Shown here piece after piece: positions 25,258 to 32,903 of a DNA stretch of 47,044 nt. The notes under the pieces are model-generated. The model was given only the letters and a program-made list of their open reading frames with translations. It was not told the DNA's origin and did not search any database. Made by a program: the position numbers and the translations under genes. The first letter of the stretch is position 1. Every line of letters begins with the position of its first letter. Source of the DNA: Sulfobacillus benefaciens (GTDB lineage Bacteria; Bacillota; Sulfobacillia; Sulfobacillales; Sulfobacillaceae). The stretch covers positions 38,833 to 85,876 of the forward strand of contig PXYT01000024.1 in the NCBI GenBank assembly GCA_003023725.1, read 5' to 3'.

Positions 25258-26099
25258 CCTCGCCTCCCTCCTTCTCCTTCTCCTTCTCGCGCCACGGAAT
25301 AGATGCCAAAACGGAACCGTTCAGATCCACGGGCCAGATATTCCGCCAAATTGGGTGCCAGGGGTTCCGCATCCCGTCGCACGTAAATACTTGGTTCGGC
25401 ATACAAGGGCCAAGAGACGGGATTTGCAGGGTGATAATGATGCGCGCCCAAATCCACCACGAGAACCCCGGAGAGTGGCATAACCGCCTCTACGTAGCCC
25501 ACGGCTCCCGGGGTTTCCCGGACTGTTTTAGCGACAGCCCCGTTGGACAACTGGATAATTGCATGGGAGGATAGTTCAGCTCTCTTCAACAAGCCATCTT
25601 GGATAACCTGCCTGGCTCCGGAACTCAGGGAACGGGAAACGACCACAACCGGAAGCTCTTTGCCGCCAACGTCCCGCCAGTTCGTTATGGTTCCTTCAAA
25701 CAATGCCCGGACCTGATGCCACGACAGGCTTTTCACACCGGCTTCACAATTCACGATGATCAGAATGGCGATTCGTCCCAAGGGGAATCTGTGAACGGGG
25801 ACCACGACAAAACCCGGCGGAGGATCAATATCGGACAGAGCCAGGTCAACCTGTCCGGTGGAAAGCCCTTTTAAGCCGGCATACGACCCGCCCGGGCTCA
25901 CTGCAACCCGCACCCCGGCATGTTGTTGTTCCCATCCTGGCAGAGCGGCTTTAACGTACCCCATTAAAGATGTCGCCCCCATCACACTCAGGCGACGGCG
26001 AGTTCGGCCTTTACGGGAGGGTGCCGTGTCTAATAATGCGATCCACCAGAATAGAGGTGCTGTCATCAGTCCGATGACAAATTGACGGCGTGAAATCAT
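25254..26099 (-). CDS. pstS: phosphate-binding protein PstS-like, possible Tat substrate
   Basis: PstS captures phosphate outside the membrane and hands it to PstCA. The 281-residue product has a PBP-like domain with GATSLMGYVKAALPGWEQQH, the anion-site segment SPGGSYAGLKGL and VVSRSLSSGARQVI. The N-terminus MISRRQFVIGLMTAPLFW looks like a twin-arginine (Tat) signal (S-R-R-x-F), and no lipobox cysteine is present, unlike most Firmicute PstS lipoproteins. Its last codons (EGEGEGG) are encoded by a GAAGGA repeat that doubles as the pstC ribosome-binding site. It overlaps phoR and pstC by four bases each. Confidence 0.85.
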   Translation of the reverse strand: MISRRQFVIGLMTAPLFWWIALLDTAPSRKGRTRRRLSVMGATSLMGYVKAALPGWEQQHAGVRVAVSPGGSYAGLKGLSTGQVDLALSDIDPPPGFVVVPVHRFPLGRIAILIIVNCEAGVKSLSWHQVRALFEGTITNWRDVGGKELPVVVVSRSLSSGARQVIQDGLLKRAELSSHAIIQLSNGAVAKTVRETPGAVGYVEAVMPLSGVLVVDLGAHHYHPANPVSWPLYAEPSIYVRRDAEPLAPNLAEYLARGSERFRFGIYSVAREGEGEGGRRG

Positions 26100-27481
26100 T
26101 CATCATCCAGCTCACTCTCGAATTCGGGCAGCCAAAGCAGGAATTCCGTGCCCTGTCCTACTGTACTGTTTACTTCTATGCGCCCCTGGTGGAGTTCCAT
26201 GATATGTTTGACAATAGCAAGTCCCAGCCCTGTTCCTCCGGAAGCACGGGAACGAGCCCGATCAACGCGGTAGAACCGCTCAAATATGCGCGGAACATCC
26301 TGGGCCGGAATTCCAATTCCGGTGTCCTTGACTGATATCCCCACCATGTGATTGGACACATCCAAAGCCATGGCTAGTGTAATAGTCCCCCCTTGCGGTG
26401 TATATTGCACAGCATTGGAAACTAAATTCATAAAAACCTCCGCCATTAAATCGGGGTCCCCCGCCACGAGTGGCATGTGAGACGGAATGCGATTCTCCAG
26501 GTGCAAGTGAGCACTTTCAATGCGCGGCCCAAGTTTCACAACCACGGAATCAATCAACACCGGAACGTCCACCCCTTCCCGTGTCATGGGCATGGAATGG
26601 TGCTCCATGCGGGACAATGTCAACAAATCATCGACAAGTCGGCTCATGCGGTTGGCTTCCTCGTGGATCAGCTCCAAAAACCGCTGCCGAGAGGGATCAT
26701 CGGGATTGTCCAGAAGAGTCTCGGTAAAGCCACGAATGACTGTCAAGGGTGTCTGCAGTTCGTGGCTGACATTAGCCACGAAATCCTGGCGCATACGCTC
26801 CACCTGTCTTTGGACCGAGACATTGCGGGCAACCAACACGGCTCCCAGGCCGCCAATCGGCTGGTTCAATGCGCCAACTGTGACTTCCACCACCATGTTC
26901 TCGTTATCCGGTGGGATCCAGAGCACGGTGTCAGATCCTCCTTCTCGAGTCACTTTCGTCACCGCGTCATCGAGCGCGACATCGCGAATTACTTCCAGAA
27001 GGTGTTTACCAACCACAGGCTCTTTTCCCAACCCGAATAATTCGGCAGCCGCATCGTTAATCAAGGTGATGGTCAATCCATGTCCCAAAATGATAATGCC
27101 GTTGGCCATGCTGCTAAGAATCGCTTCCAGCCGCTCTTTGTCTTGTTGCAGATCACGGGTCCTTTCGGCCAATACTTCGGCTACCCGGTTCATACCGTGA
27201 GCAAGAGAATCCAGCGGATCGGCCTGGTCCAGATAAACTCGGGCATGCAGATCCCCTGAAGCCCAGCGGTCCACCGTTTCCGTCAGCTGCACAACCGTCT
27301 CATCCAGAAGCCGGTCCCGTTGCCGCAGCCAGTTAGAAAAATGAATACCCCAAATCCATGCGACAACAAAGAGAATCACCGCCTCCACTGGACCGTGAGA
27401 ACCACGAATGAGCAGAGCGCCTACGGTCGCCACCAGCAAGAACATTAAAGGCACCAAAAAACACCGGTTACATTTTCTCAT
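26096..27481 (-). CDS. phoR: PhoR-type sensor histidine kinase without an extracytoplasmic domain
   Basis: This kinase should phosphorylate PhoP when phosphate is low. The 461-residue product has two closely spaced membrane helices (about 8-26 and 31-48) joined by only a few residues, a HAMP-like linker, a PAS domain (about 105-215), the HisKA box FVANVSHELQTPLTVIRGF with the phospho-accepting His, and the HATPase boxes NLVSNAVQYTP, DTGIGI and GGTGLGLAIV. Signal input probably comes through PhoU/Pst or PAS rather than from outside. The ATG overlaps the phoP stop by four bases, and the pstS start overlaps its stop. Confidence 0.92.
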   Translation of the reverse strand: MRKCNRCFLVPLMFLLVATVGALLIRGSHGPVEAVILFVVAWIWGIHFSNWLRQRDRLLDETVVQLTETVDRWASGDLHARVYLDQADPLDSLAHGMNRVAEVLAERTRDLQQDKERLEAILSSMANGIIILGHGLTITLINDAAAELFGLGKEPVVGKHLLEVIRDVALDDAVTKVTREGGSDTVLWIPPDNENMVVEVTVGALNQPIGGLGAVLVARNVSVQRQVERMRQDFVANVSHELQTPLTVIRGFTETLLDNPDDPSRQRFLELIHEEANRMSRLVDDLLTLSRMEHHSMPMTREGVDVPVLIDSVVVKLGPRIESAHLHLENRIPSHMPLVAGDPDLMAEVFMNLVSNAVQYTPQGGTITLAMALDVSNHMVGISVKDTGIGIPAQDVPRIFERFYRVDRARSRASGGTGLGLAIVKHIMELHQGRIEVNSTVGQGTEFLLWLPEFESELDDE

Positions 27482-28176
27482 AGTTCCTTAAACCGGTATC
27501 CCACTCCGCGGACCGTTTCAATGAACCGCGGGGACTGCGGATCTTCCCGAAGTTTTTCCCGCAAATGCCGAATATGCACATCCACCGTGCGGGCATCGCC
27601 AAAAAAATCCTGGCCCCACACTTTTACCAGTAAGTCGTCACGGGTAAAAGCCCGGCCAGGATTTCGCGCCAAAATCGCCAACAACTCGAATTCCGTAAAT
27701 GTCAGTTGCAATGGAGAATCGTCAAGCACCACTTCCCGTTTATCGAACGCAATTTTGAGTCCGTGATGCTCCACTACGGCTTCGGTTTCGGTGGTGTCTT
27801 TATCGGCAGGACGCTTAGTCCGCCGCAAAATCGCTTTGACCCGAGCCACCAGTTCGCGTGGAGAAAACGGTTTGGTCACATAATCATCCGCCCCCAACTC
27901 CAGTCCTAGAATGCGGTCTAACTCATCTTTACGGGCCGTCAGCATTATCACCGGAATATCACTCTCATGTCGAATGGACCGGCAAACATCAAGACCGGAC
28001 AAACCCGGCAGCATGACATCGAGCACCACTAGGTCCGGTTTGTCGGCCAGAGCCCTTTTTAGTCCCTGCTGCCCGTCATTTTCGGTCATGACTTCAAACC
28101 CTTCGCGTCTTAGATTGTATGCGACCAATTCGACAATACTGGTTTCATCATCCACGACCAAAACGCGCTGCGGCAT
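27478..28176 (-). CDS. phoP: PhoP-type response regulator
   Basis: PhoP is an OmpR-family transcription factor that activates phosphate-starvation genes. The 232-residue product has the acidic pair VVDDE, the phospho-accepting Asp53 in VVLDVMLPG, the Lys in YVTKPFSPREL and a winged-helix DNA-binding domain ending RHLREKLREDP...GVGYRF. I choose ATG 28176 (MPQRVLVVDD) because GGAGGAGGAGGG lies just upstream; eleven earlier codons only cover that site. The start lies 29 bases inside the upstream P-loop/Asp23 gene, so the two are coupled. Confidence 0.94.
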   Translation of the reverse strand: MPQRVLVVDDETSIVELVAYNLRREGFEVMTENDGQQGLKRALADKPDLVVLDVMLPGLSGLDVCRSIRHESDIPVIMLTARKDELDRILGLELGADDYVTKPFSPRELVARVKAILRRTKRPADKDTTETEAVVEHHGLKIAFDKREVVLDDSPLQLTFTEFELLAILARNPGRAFTRDDLLVKVWGQDFFGDARTVDVHIRHLREKLREDPQSPRFIETVRGVGYRFKEL

Positions 28177-29074
28177 ATTGCCCTCCTCCTCCATTTTCAG
28201 AAGACACATCGCAAGATTCCCGAATGGTCCTCTCCTGGCTCAACCGGTCCTGGATCTTTGACGGGGTGAGCGTGAAATGCCGAGCTTCAATGTCCAATAC
28301 TAAAACGTTTAGTGCTGTCATGTCTTCTATAGCCCGGCGAATGTGATTTTGCACGTCCTCCAGCATTGAAAACAGTCGTATTCGTGATATGGCACCAATT
28401 TCCAGAGAGATGCCGAGGCCGCCGGGTGCACTATGAATGGCAACACGATAAACAGAAGACACGCAGGGGTGCCGGCGTGCCGCATGAACCACAATGGCGC
28501 TTATCACCGTATCGGCAATATAGAACCGTCCTAATCCGGAATACGTGGGCCGCACAATCGATTTTTCCACGAAAACCGAACGGCCCTTGCGATGGAACAT
28601 AAAACGGAGCGGGTCAATGAGATAACCGGAAAAACTCTTGCGCACCTCCATAGTCGGCGCCGGAATGACATGCTTTCCCTGTTCCCGGCGAATTTTTTGC
28701 GCCAAATCTCTTTCTTGCTCAGAGGAAACGGTTTCGATGGAGATCCACGTGATGGCATTGAAGTCCAAATGCAGGGCGTTCGCAATCCGGTGGACCATAT
28801 TCATCGAAGTACCCAAAATCAGCACAGAATCCGGCTTCAGGTTATCCATGGCCTCCCTCACTGCAAATGCATGCCCGGGATCTAGAAAAACCGCCCGCTT
28901 TACGGCAGCCACCCGTGTCGACTCTCTTTTGGCGGAATATCCTGCCACAATACGTCCGTCGATAATCAACAGACCGTCGTCTATGATGGCTTCCACGTTC
29001 TTTTCCATAGCCACCATCGAGGCACGGTGACTCTTACCCGTGCCGCTAGGTCCAATTAATGCGTAAATCCTCAT
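28148..29074 (-). CDS. P-loop ATPase/Asp23 (Gls24) fusion protein
   Basis: The 308-residue product starts with a nucleotide-binding motif IGPSGTGKSHRA (about residues 5-17), followed by an about 180-residue P-loop domain that includes DDGLLIIDGRIVAG. Then comes a region resembling the Asp23/Gls24 (DUF322) envelope-stress fold (about 185-275), with AIVVHAARRHPCVSSVYRVAI and DVQNHIRRAIEDMT. Asp23 proteins in Firmicutes tie to cell-envelope or alkaline stress. I do not know a named function for this fusion. ATG 29074 is preferred, twelve bases after GAGG. It overlaps the M20 gene and phoP by 29 bases each, which points to co-production with the phosphate sensor. Confidence 0.7.
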   Translation of the reverse strand: MRIYALIGPSGTGKSHRASMVAMEKNVEAIIDDGLLIIDGRIVAGYSAKRESTRVAAVKRAVFLDPGHAFAVREAMDNLKPDSVLILGTSMNMVHRIANALHLDFNAITWISIETVSSEQERDLAQKIRREQGKHVIPAPTMEVRKSFSGYLIDPLRFMFHRKGRSVFVEKSIVRPTYSGLGRFYIADTVISAIVVHAARRHPCVSSVYRVAIHSAPGGLGISLEIGAISRIRLFSMLEDVQNHIRRAIEDMTALNVLVLDIEARHFTLTPSKIQDRLSQERTIRESCDVSSENGGGGQYAAARFGRG

Positions 29075-30179
29075 CTTTTTCATCTTCCTCAGCTTGTTCC
29101 ATTAGTTCCTTTACGAGAGCATAGCGCCACTTCATAAAATCCCACACCACATGCTCGTGCCGAGCATGTGCTCCTTGCCCCACCGCACCGAGACCATCAA
29201 GCGTCGGTGACAATTTGGCCGTAAAATTTCCGTCGCTTGCTCCGCCGACATTAATTCCGGACAGAGCCAATCCGCTGATCCGCTCCCAAATTTCTGCCGC
29301 AAGACGGAACCAAACCTGGGCCCGGCTGTCGTGATCCATTGGGGGCCGGGAAAAGGAACCATGATATTCGGTTCTGACACGACTATCAAATTGCGGGGGC
29401 GCGCTTAGCAGCTGCTCAATACGATCCCGCTCTTTTTGGGTCCGCACCCGAATGTCGATAAGAGCCTGGGCGGAGCCCGCGACAACATTGGGGCGGATGC
29501 CGCCTTCCACCACCCCGACATTGATGGTAGTGCCGAGAACTCGATTTTCTAAACTGTGAAGCCACAAAATTTGCTGTGCCAGCTCCCTGATCGCACTGGC
29601 CCCTTGCTCAGGCTCCAATCCCGCGTGGCTCTCCCGTCCCAGAATCGCCATACGGTAAGCCCCCACACCGGATCGTCCGATTTTCAAAGAACCGTCCCCG
29701 CCTCCCGGCTCAAACACGAATGTGGCTGACGCTTGGCGTGCCCGCTTTTGAATAATGCGGCGGCTGGCCTCGCTGCCGGTTTCTTCATCCGGGGTTATAA
29801 GCCAACAAAATGGCGTTGTCGCAGTCAGATCTTGCACCGCAGCCGTTCCAACGACCAAACCTGCTTTCATATCCAACACGCCGGGACCATACAGGCGGTT
29901 TCCCTCTTCGCGAAAAGGCATCTGATCCAGTGTTCCCAAAGGCCATACGGTATCGGCATGCCCCAGCAAGAGTGCTCCTTTTTTCCCTTCGACTTCCCGG
30001 AAAATCTCCAGAATTGGTCCGTTTTCGGTTCGGTGAAAACGATGTTGCAGATCCAAACCGGACAACTCATTCACAATACGCTCTTGGACCTGCTCAATAC
30101 CTTCTGAAAATCCTGAAGGAGATTCCATCTGAACCAGCTCACCCACGAGCCCTTTCCATTTTTCATCGTCCCAAATCAA
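29046..30179 (-). CDS. M20 peptidase (CPG2-like), probable N-acyl-L-amino-acid desuccinylase
   Basis: M20 zinc peptidases remove an acyl group or C-terminal residue from small substrates. The 377-residue product has the metal-binding motifs LLGHADTVWPLGT, GVLDMKAGL, the catalytic Glu in TPDEETGSEAS, FEPG and the late His in GAHARHEHV. The family is close to glutamate carboxypeptidase. Its position right after the racemase-like gene suggests removal of succinyl groups from N-succinyl-L-amino acids. I start at TTG 30179 because AAAGGAGG lies ten bases upstream and the earlier ATG covers it. It overlaps the racemase gene by 17 bases. Confidence 0.85.
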   Translation of the reverse strand: MIWDDEKWKGLVGELVQMESPSGFSEGIEQVQERIVNELSGLDLQHRFHRTENGPILEIFREVEGKKGALLLGHADTVWPLGTLDQMPFREEGNRLYGPGVLDMKAGLVVGTAAVQDLTATTPFCWLITPDEETGSEASRRIIQKRARQASATFVFEPGGGDGSLKIGRSGVGAYRMAILGRESHAGLEPEQGASAIRELAQQILWLHSLENRVLGTTINVGVVEGGIRPNVVAGSAQALIDIRVRTQKERDRIEQLLSAPPQFDSRVRTEYHGSFSRPPMDHDSRAQVWFRLAAEIWERISGLALSGINVGGASDGNFTAKLSPTLDGLGAVGQGAHARHEHVVWDFMKWRYALVKELMEQAEEDEKDEDLRINWT

Positions 30180-31338
30180 TATCTGGAAACCTCCTTTCAT
30201 GTTGTGCAGCCGTCAAGGGTTGTGCAGGAATGGGAAGAACCTCCTGGTAAACCAAAATGTCCCGAATTCGCCTCAGGTCTGGAGACACGCCAATGCCGGG
30301 TCCTTCCGGAACGTTCAAGGTCCCATCCGAGTTCAACACGAAAGGCTCGGTGATTATATCGCGATCAAAATAACGGTCACTGGCCGACGTATCGCCCGGG
30401 AGAGTGAAACCTGGCAACGTTGTCAGGTGCACGTTGTGTGCCCGTCCTATACCGGTCTCAAGCATACCTCCGCACCAGAGGGGAATCTGATGGCTTCTGG
30501 CGAATTCTTCAATGGCCAGAGACGCAGTATATCCACCCACGCGGCCAATCTTTAGATTGACGATGCCCAAAGCTCCAATTTCCCAGGCTTTCGCCACGTC
30601 GTCCGCAGTATGAATCGATTCGTCCAGACAAATTGGCGTCGTAATCCTTTGAGCCAGTTTTCCGTGATCGATGATATCATCGTACGCCAAAGGCTGCTCA
30701 ATCATCATCAGTTGGAGCGAATCCAACTGCTGGAGGTGCTCGGCCCAAGCGAGGGTGTACGCCGAATTGGCATCCGCCATTATCGGCACCCCGGGACCCA
30801 GGTGCCGCCGCACCCGCGTCAGGGGTTCAATATCCCAGTCAGGACGGATTTTGATCTTCAGCCTCATATACCCCTTTTGCCAATAGCCTTCCGCCACTTG
30901 GCACAACTGCCTCACATCCGCTTGAATGCCAATTGACACACCGACGGGGATACGCCCCACATCCTGACCTCCTAATATTTGGTACAGAGGACGTGACAGA
31001 CACTTGGCGTACCAGTCCCATATTGCGGTTTCGATTGCCGCCTTTGCCATCCGGTTTCCCCGCAGGCTCTCTAGCCGGTTGAAAATTTCCCTCGGGTGGC
31101 CAATGTCTCCGGCTAAGCGGGGGATGATATGATCACGCAGAGCATAATACGCCGAAGCATGTGTCTCCTCACTGTATAAGGGCTGGTCCGAGGCCACACA
31201 TTCCCCATATCCTTCTATCCCTTCGCCCCGCACGGTTACCAACCAGGCGCGTTTGGTATTTTCCTGGCCAAAAGACGTCTCAAAAGGAGTCTTTAAAGGG
31301 AGCGATATGAATTGCAACACAATCTGTTCAAGACGCAT
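30163..31338 (-). CDS. menC: N-succinylamino-acid racemase / o-succinylbenzoate synthase-type enolase-superfamily enzyme
   Basis: Members of this family racemise N-succinyl amino acids, make o-succinylbenzoate for menaquinone, or do both. The 391-residue product has the catalytic K-x-K in RLKIKIRPD, the metal ligands in MADANSAY, MIEQPL and CLDES, and the second catalytic lysine in VNLKIGRVGG. No other menaquinone genes are in the window, while a GNAT acyltransferase lies directly upstream and an M20 deacylase directly downstream. That is the composition known from the Geobacillus kaustophilus D-to-L amino-acid pathway, so the racemase role is favoured. AAGGGG lies seven bases or so before the ATG. 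Confidence 0.87.
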   Translation of the reverse strand: MRLEQIVLQFISLPLKTPFETSFGQENTKRAWLVTVRGEGIEGYGECVASDQPLYSEETHASAYYALRDHIIPRLAGDIGHPREIFNRLESLRGNRMAKAAIETAIWDWYAKCLSRPLYQILGGQDVGRIPVGVSIGIQADVRQLCQVAEGYWQKGYMRLKIKIRPDWDIEPLTRVRRHLGPGVPIMADANSAYTLAWAEHLQQLDSLQLMMIEQPLAYDDIIDHGKLAQRITTPICLDESIHTADDVAKAWEIGALGIVNLKIGRVGGYTASLAIEEFARSHQIPLWCGGMLETGIGRAHNVHLTTLPGFTLPGDTSASDRYFDRDIITEPFVLNSDGTLNVPEGPGIGVSPDLRRIRDILVYQEVLPIPAQPLTAAQHERRFPDIDLGR

Positions 31339-31353
31339 AAGCCCGCCCCTTTG

Positions 31354-32073
31354 TCACCGATTTGAATACCCTTGCTGCCAATTCACGTCTCGTTGTCCTA
31401 AAATGTATGAGAGCCGTCTCTTGGGTGAGAAGGCTAGCCCTAGAACAGCCCAATTTGCTGCGGAAAACCTGATGGCATAGTAGCGAGACCACCTTTCAGC
31501 CCGGACAGGGTCTTTTTGGCGCAAATAGGAAATATCTTCGGGCAGAGGCACCAGTGTTCTGGTACACGACATTTGGCAGGATGGCCATTGGGGATTCACC
31601 CCCACAAAAAACCGGTGAGTGGGTCCAGAACCGTTGATACGATCATCGAGCGAACCGTAATAATTGGGGAGGAATGCTAGAACCCGGGCCTTCAACACGG
31701 TCAAATTGAAGTAAGCATTAGCCTTCTGCAAAGGATCGAAGGTCCATCCCACGAACTCGTATCCGTTTCGGAGAGCCCATTCAACCTGATATTGTTTCAG
31801 TTGTCTGCCAATACCCCTTTGCTGGTATGCCGGCAACACAGCGGTCATGTGCGAGTGCAAATACCATAGCCCCTGATACCGGGCTGCGAGGGCCACCGCC
31901 ATGGCAACCATTCGGCCATTTCCCTCATAGGCTCCAAGAATCAACCCTCCGTGATCGACGAAAACCTTTAGCAAACTGGTTGGCACCGTCTGCCCTTGCC
32001 ACACGGCCTGTTCCAAATCATGTACTTCTTGCAGTTCTTGATGGGTGTGCACTGGTCGAATCATTGTCTTCAT
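31354..32073 (-). CDS. GNAT-family acyltransferase (COG3375-like), probable D-amino-acid N-succinyltransferase
   Basis: GNAT enzymes transfer an acyl group from CoA to an amine. The 239-residue product has the CoA-binding segment VLPAYQQRGIGRQLKQYQ (about residues 85-102) preceded by the strand HSHMTAV, and FDPLQKANAYFNL, which is characteristic of the COG3375 branch. In Geobacillus a member of this branch succinylates D-amino acids before racemisation; the downstream racemase and M20 genes support the same job. ATG 32073 has CAGGGG nine bases upstream. The racemase starts 15 bases after the stop. Confidence 0.82.
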   Translation of the reverse strand: MKTMIRPVHTHQELQEVHDLEQAVWQGQTVPTSLLKVFVDHGGLILGAYEGNGRMVAMAVALAARYQGLWYLHSHMTAVLPAYQQRGIGRQLKQYQVEWALRNGYEFVGWTFDPLQKANAYFNLTVLKARVLAFLPNYYGSLDDRINGSGPTHRFFVGVNPQWPSCQMSCTRTLVPLPEDISYLRQKDPVRAERWSRYYAIRFSAANWAVLGLAFSPKRRLSYILGQRDVNWQQGYSNR

Positions 32074-32100
32074 GGTTAACAACCCCTGAGCCCCATATTC

Positions 32101-32580
32101 TCACATACCCGGTCGAAGCTGACCAATAATACGGGCGCTGGCTCCCCAAATGGTGCCAAACTCCGTCGGATACATGATCCCCAATGGCCCCGTCCGGCTC
32201 ACCGTCCACAATTCCTCCAAACGTATCCACCGGGCCTCCGCAACTTCCCCGGAATTGAGATCGGGTTCCGTCCTGGCGGAAAGACCGACCAGCCACGGCC
32301 ATATCCAATAACCCGTAACGGGAATAACAACGGGCTCGAGACACCCCAGGCATTGCGAAACCTTAAGGGATATTCCCACTTCTTCCGCCGTTTCCCGCTG
32401 CGCCGTCTCCCATAAAGTTTTGTCGGCGGGCTCCCTTTTTCCACCGGGAAATCCGAATTGCGCCGGATGTTCGCGCATCCATGACGGGCGCCGGATAATC
32501 AAGGTCCACCATTGCCACTGATCGCGGACAATCAACACGGCAACCGACGCTGCTTTCAGTCCCTCGGGCTTGACCCACAC
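32101..32580 (-). CDS. Nudix hydrolase (CoA-pyrophosphatase/NudL-like)
   Basis: Nudix enzymes cleave X-linked nucleoside diphosphates. The 159-residue product contains the block GFPGGKREPADKTLWETAQ followed by RETAEEVGI. The one-residue-longer spacing after GG, with D in place of the first E, is as in the NudL/CoA-pyrophosphatase subgroup. I start at GTG 32580 (MWVKPEGLKAAS) because GGAGGGGG lies seven bases upstream and an extended -10 promoter lies just before that. An open frame 78 codons longer reaches ATG 32814 but its extra part is basic, unlike the family, and contains the promoter. It heads the twelve-gene chain, 27 bases ahead of the GNAT gene. Confidence 0.8.
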   Translation of the reverse strand: MWVKPEGLKAASVAVLIVRDQWQWWTLIIRRPSWMREHPAQFGFPGGKREPADKTLWETAQRETAEEVGISLKVSQCLGCLEPVVIPVTGYWIWPWLVGLSARTEPDLNSGEVAEARWIRLEELWTVSRTGPLGIMYPTEFGTIWGASARIIGQLRPGM

Positions 32581-32614
32581 CCTGTCTCCCCCTCCCGAAT
32601 CCCTTGCCTTCTCT

Positions 32615-32623
32615 ATTGTAGCA
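32615..32623 (-). promoter_or_regulatory. extended -10 promoter ahead of the Nudix-to-phoU operon
   Basis: The minus strand reads TGCTACAAT, a TGn-extended -10 box about 35 bases before the Nudix GTG and followed by its ribosome-binding site. This is the only clear promoter I find upstream of the twelve-gene chain. A weaker internal promoter before phoP cannot be excluded. Confidence 0.55.
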
Positions 32624-32798
32624 AAGCTTTCGGTCCGCGTATAAGAAAATGCACGGAGACCGGATACAGGCTGGGATATTCGCCGCTTAGAGCATTTTAT
32701 GCGCCTCTTCCGACGCCTACCCATATAAAGCTTGAGGTGTGGGAAACCGCGTAGATGGGACAGCACATCTTTTCTTGCGGTCGTGTGAGGCTCTCGCG

Positions 32799-32807
32799 TG
32801 GTATAGT
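32799..32807 (+). promoter_or_regulatory. possible extended -10 promoter of the S9 peptidase gene
   Basis: The plus strand reads TGGTATAGT about 97 bases before the S9 start codon. No good -35 box is present at the usual distance. Confidence 0.4.
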
Positions 32808-32903
32808 CAGACATAAGGGGGGCAAAAAGCCCATAGACCCTGCAGGTTCACACTCGACATCTCTACGTAACTATTTCGCTTATGCGGGAGGCATTATCAT
32901 CAA

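Noticed and set aside
32581-32814. 78-codon extension of the Nudix protein
   Set aside because: It covers a TGCTACAAT promoter and the GGAGGGGG ribosome-binding site, is highly basic and is unlike the family.
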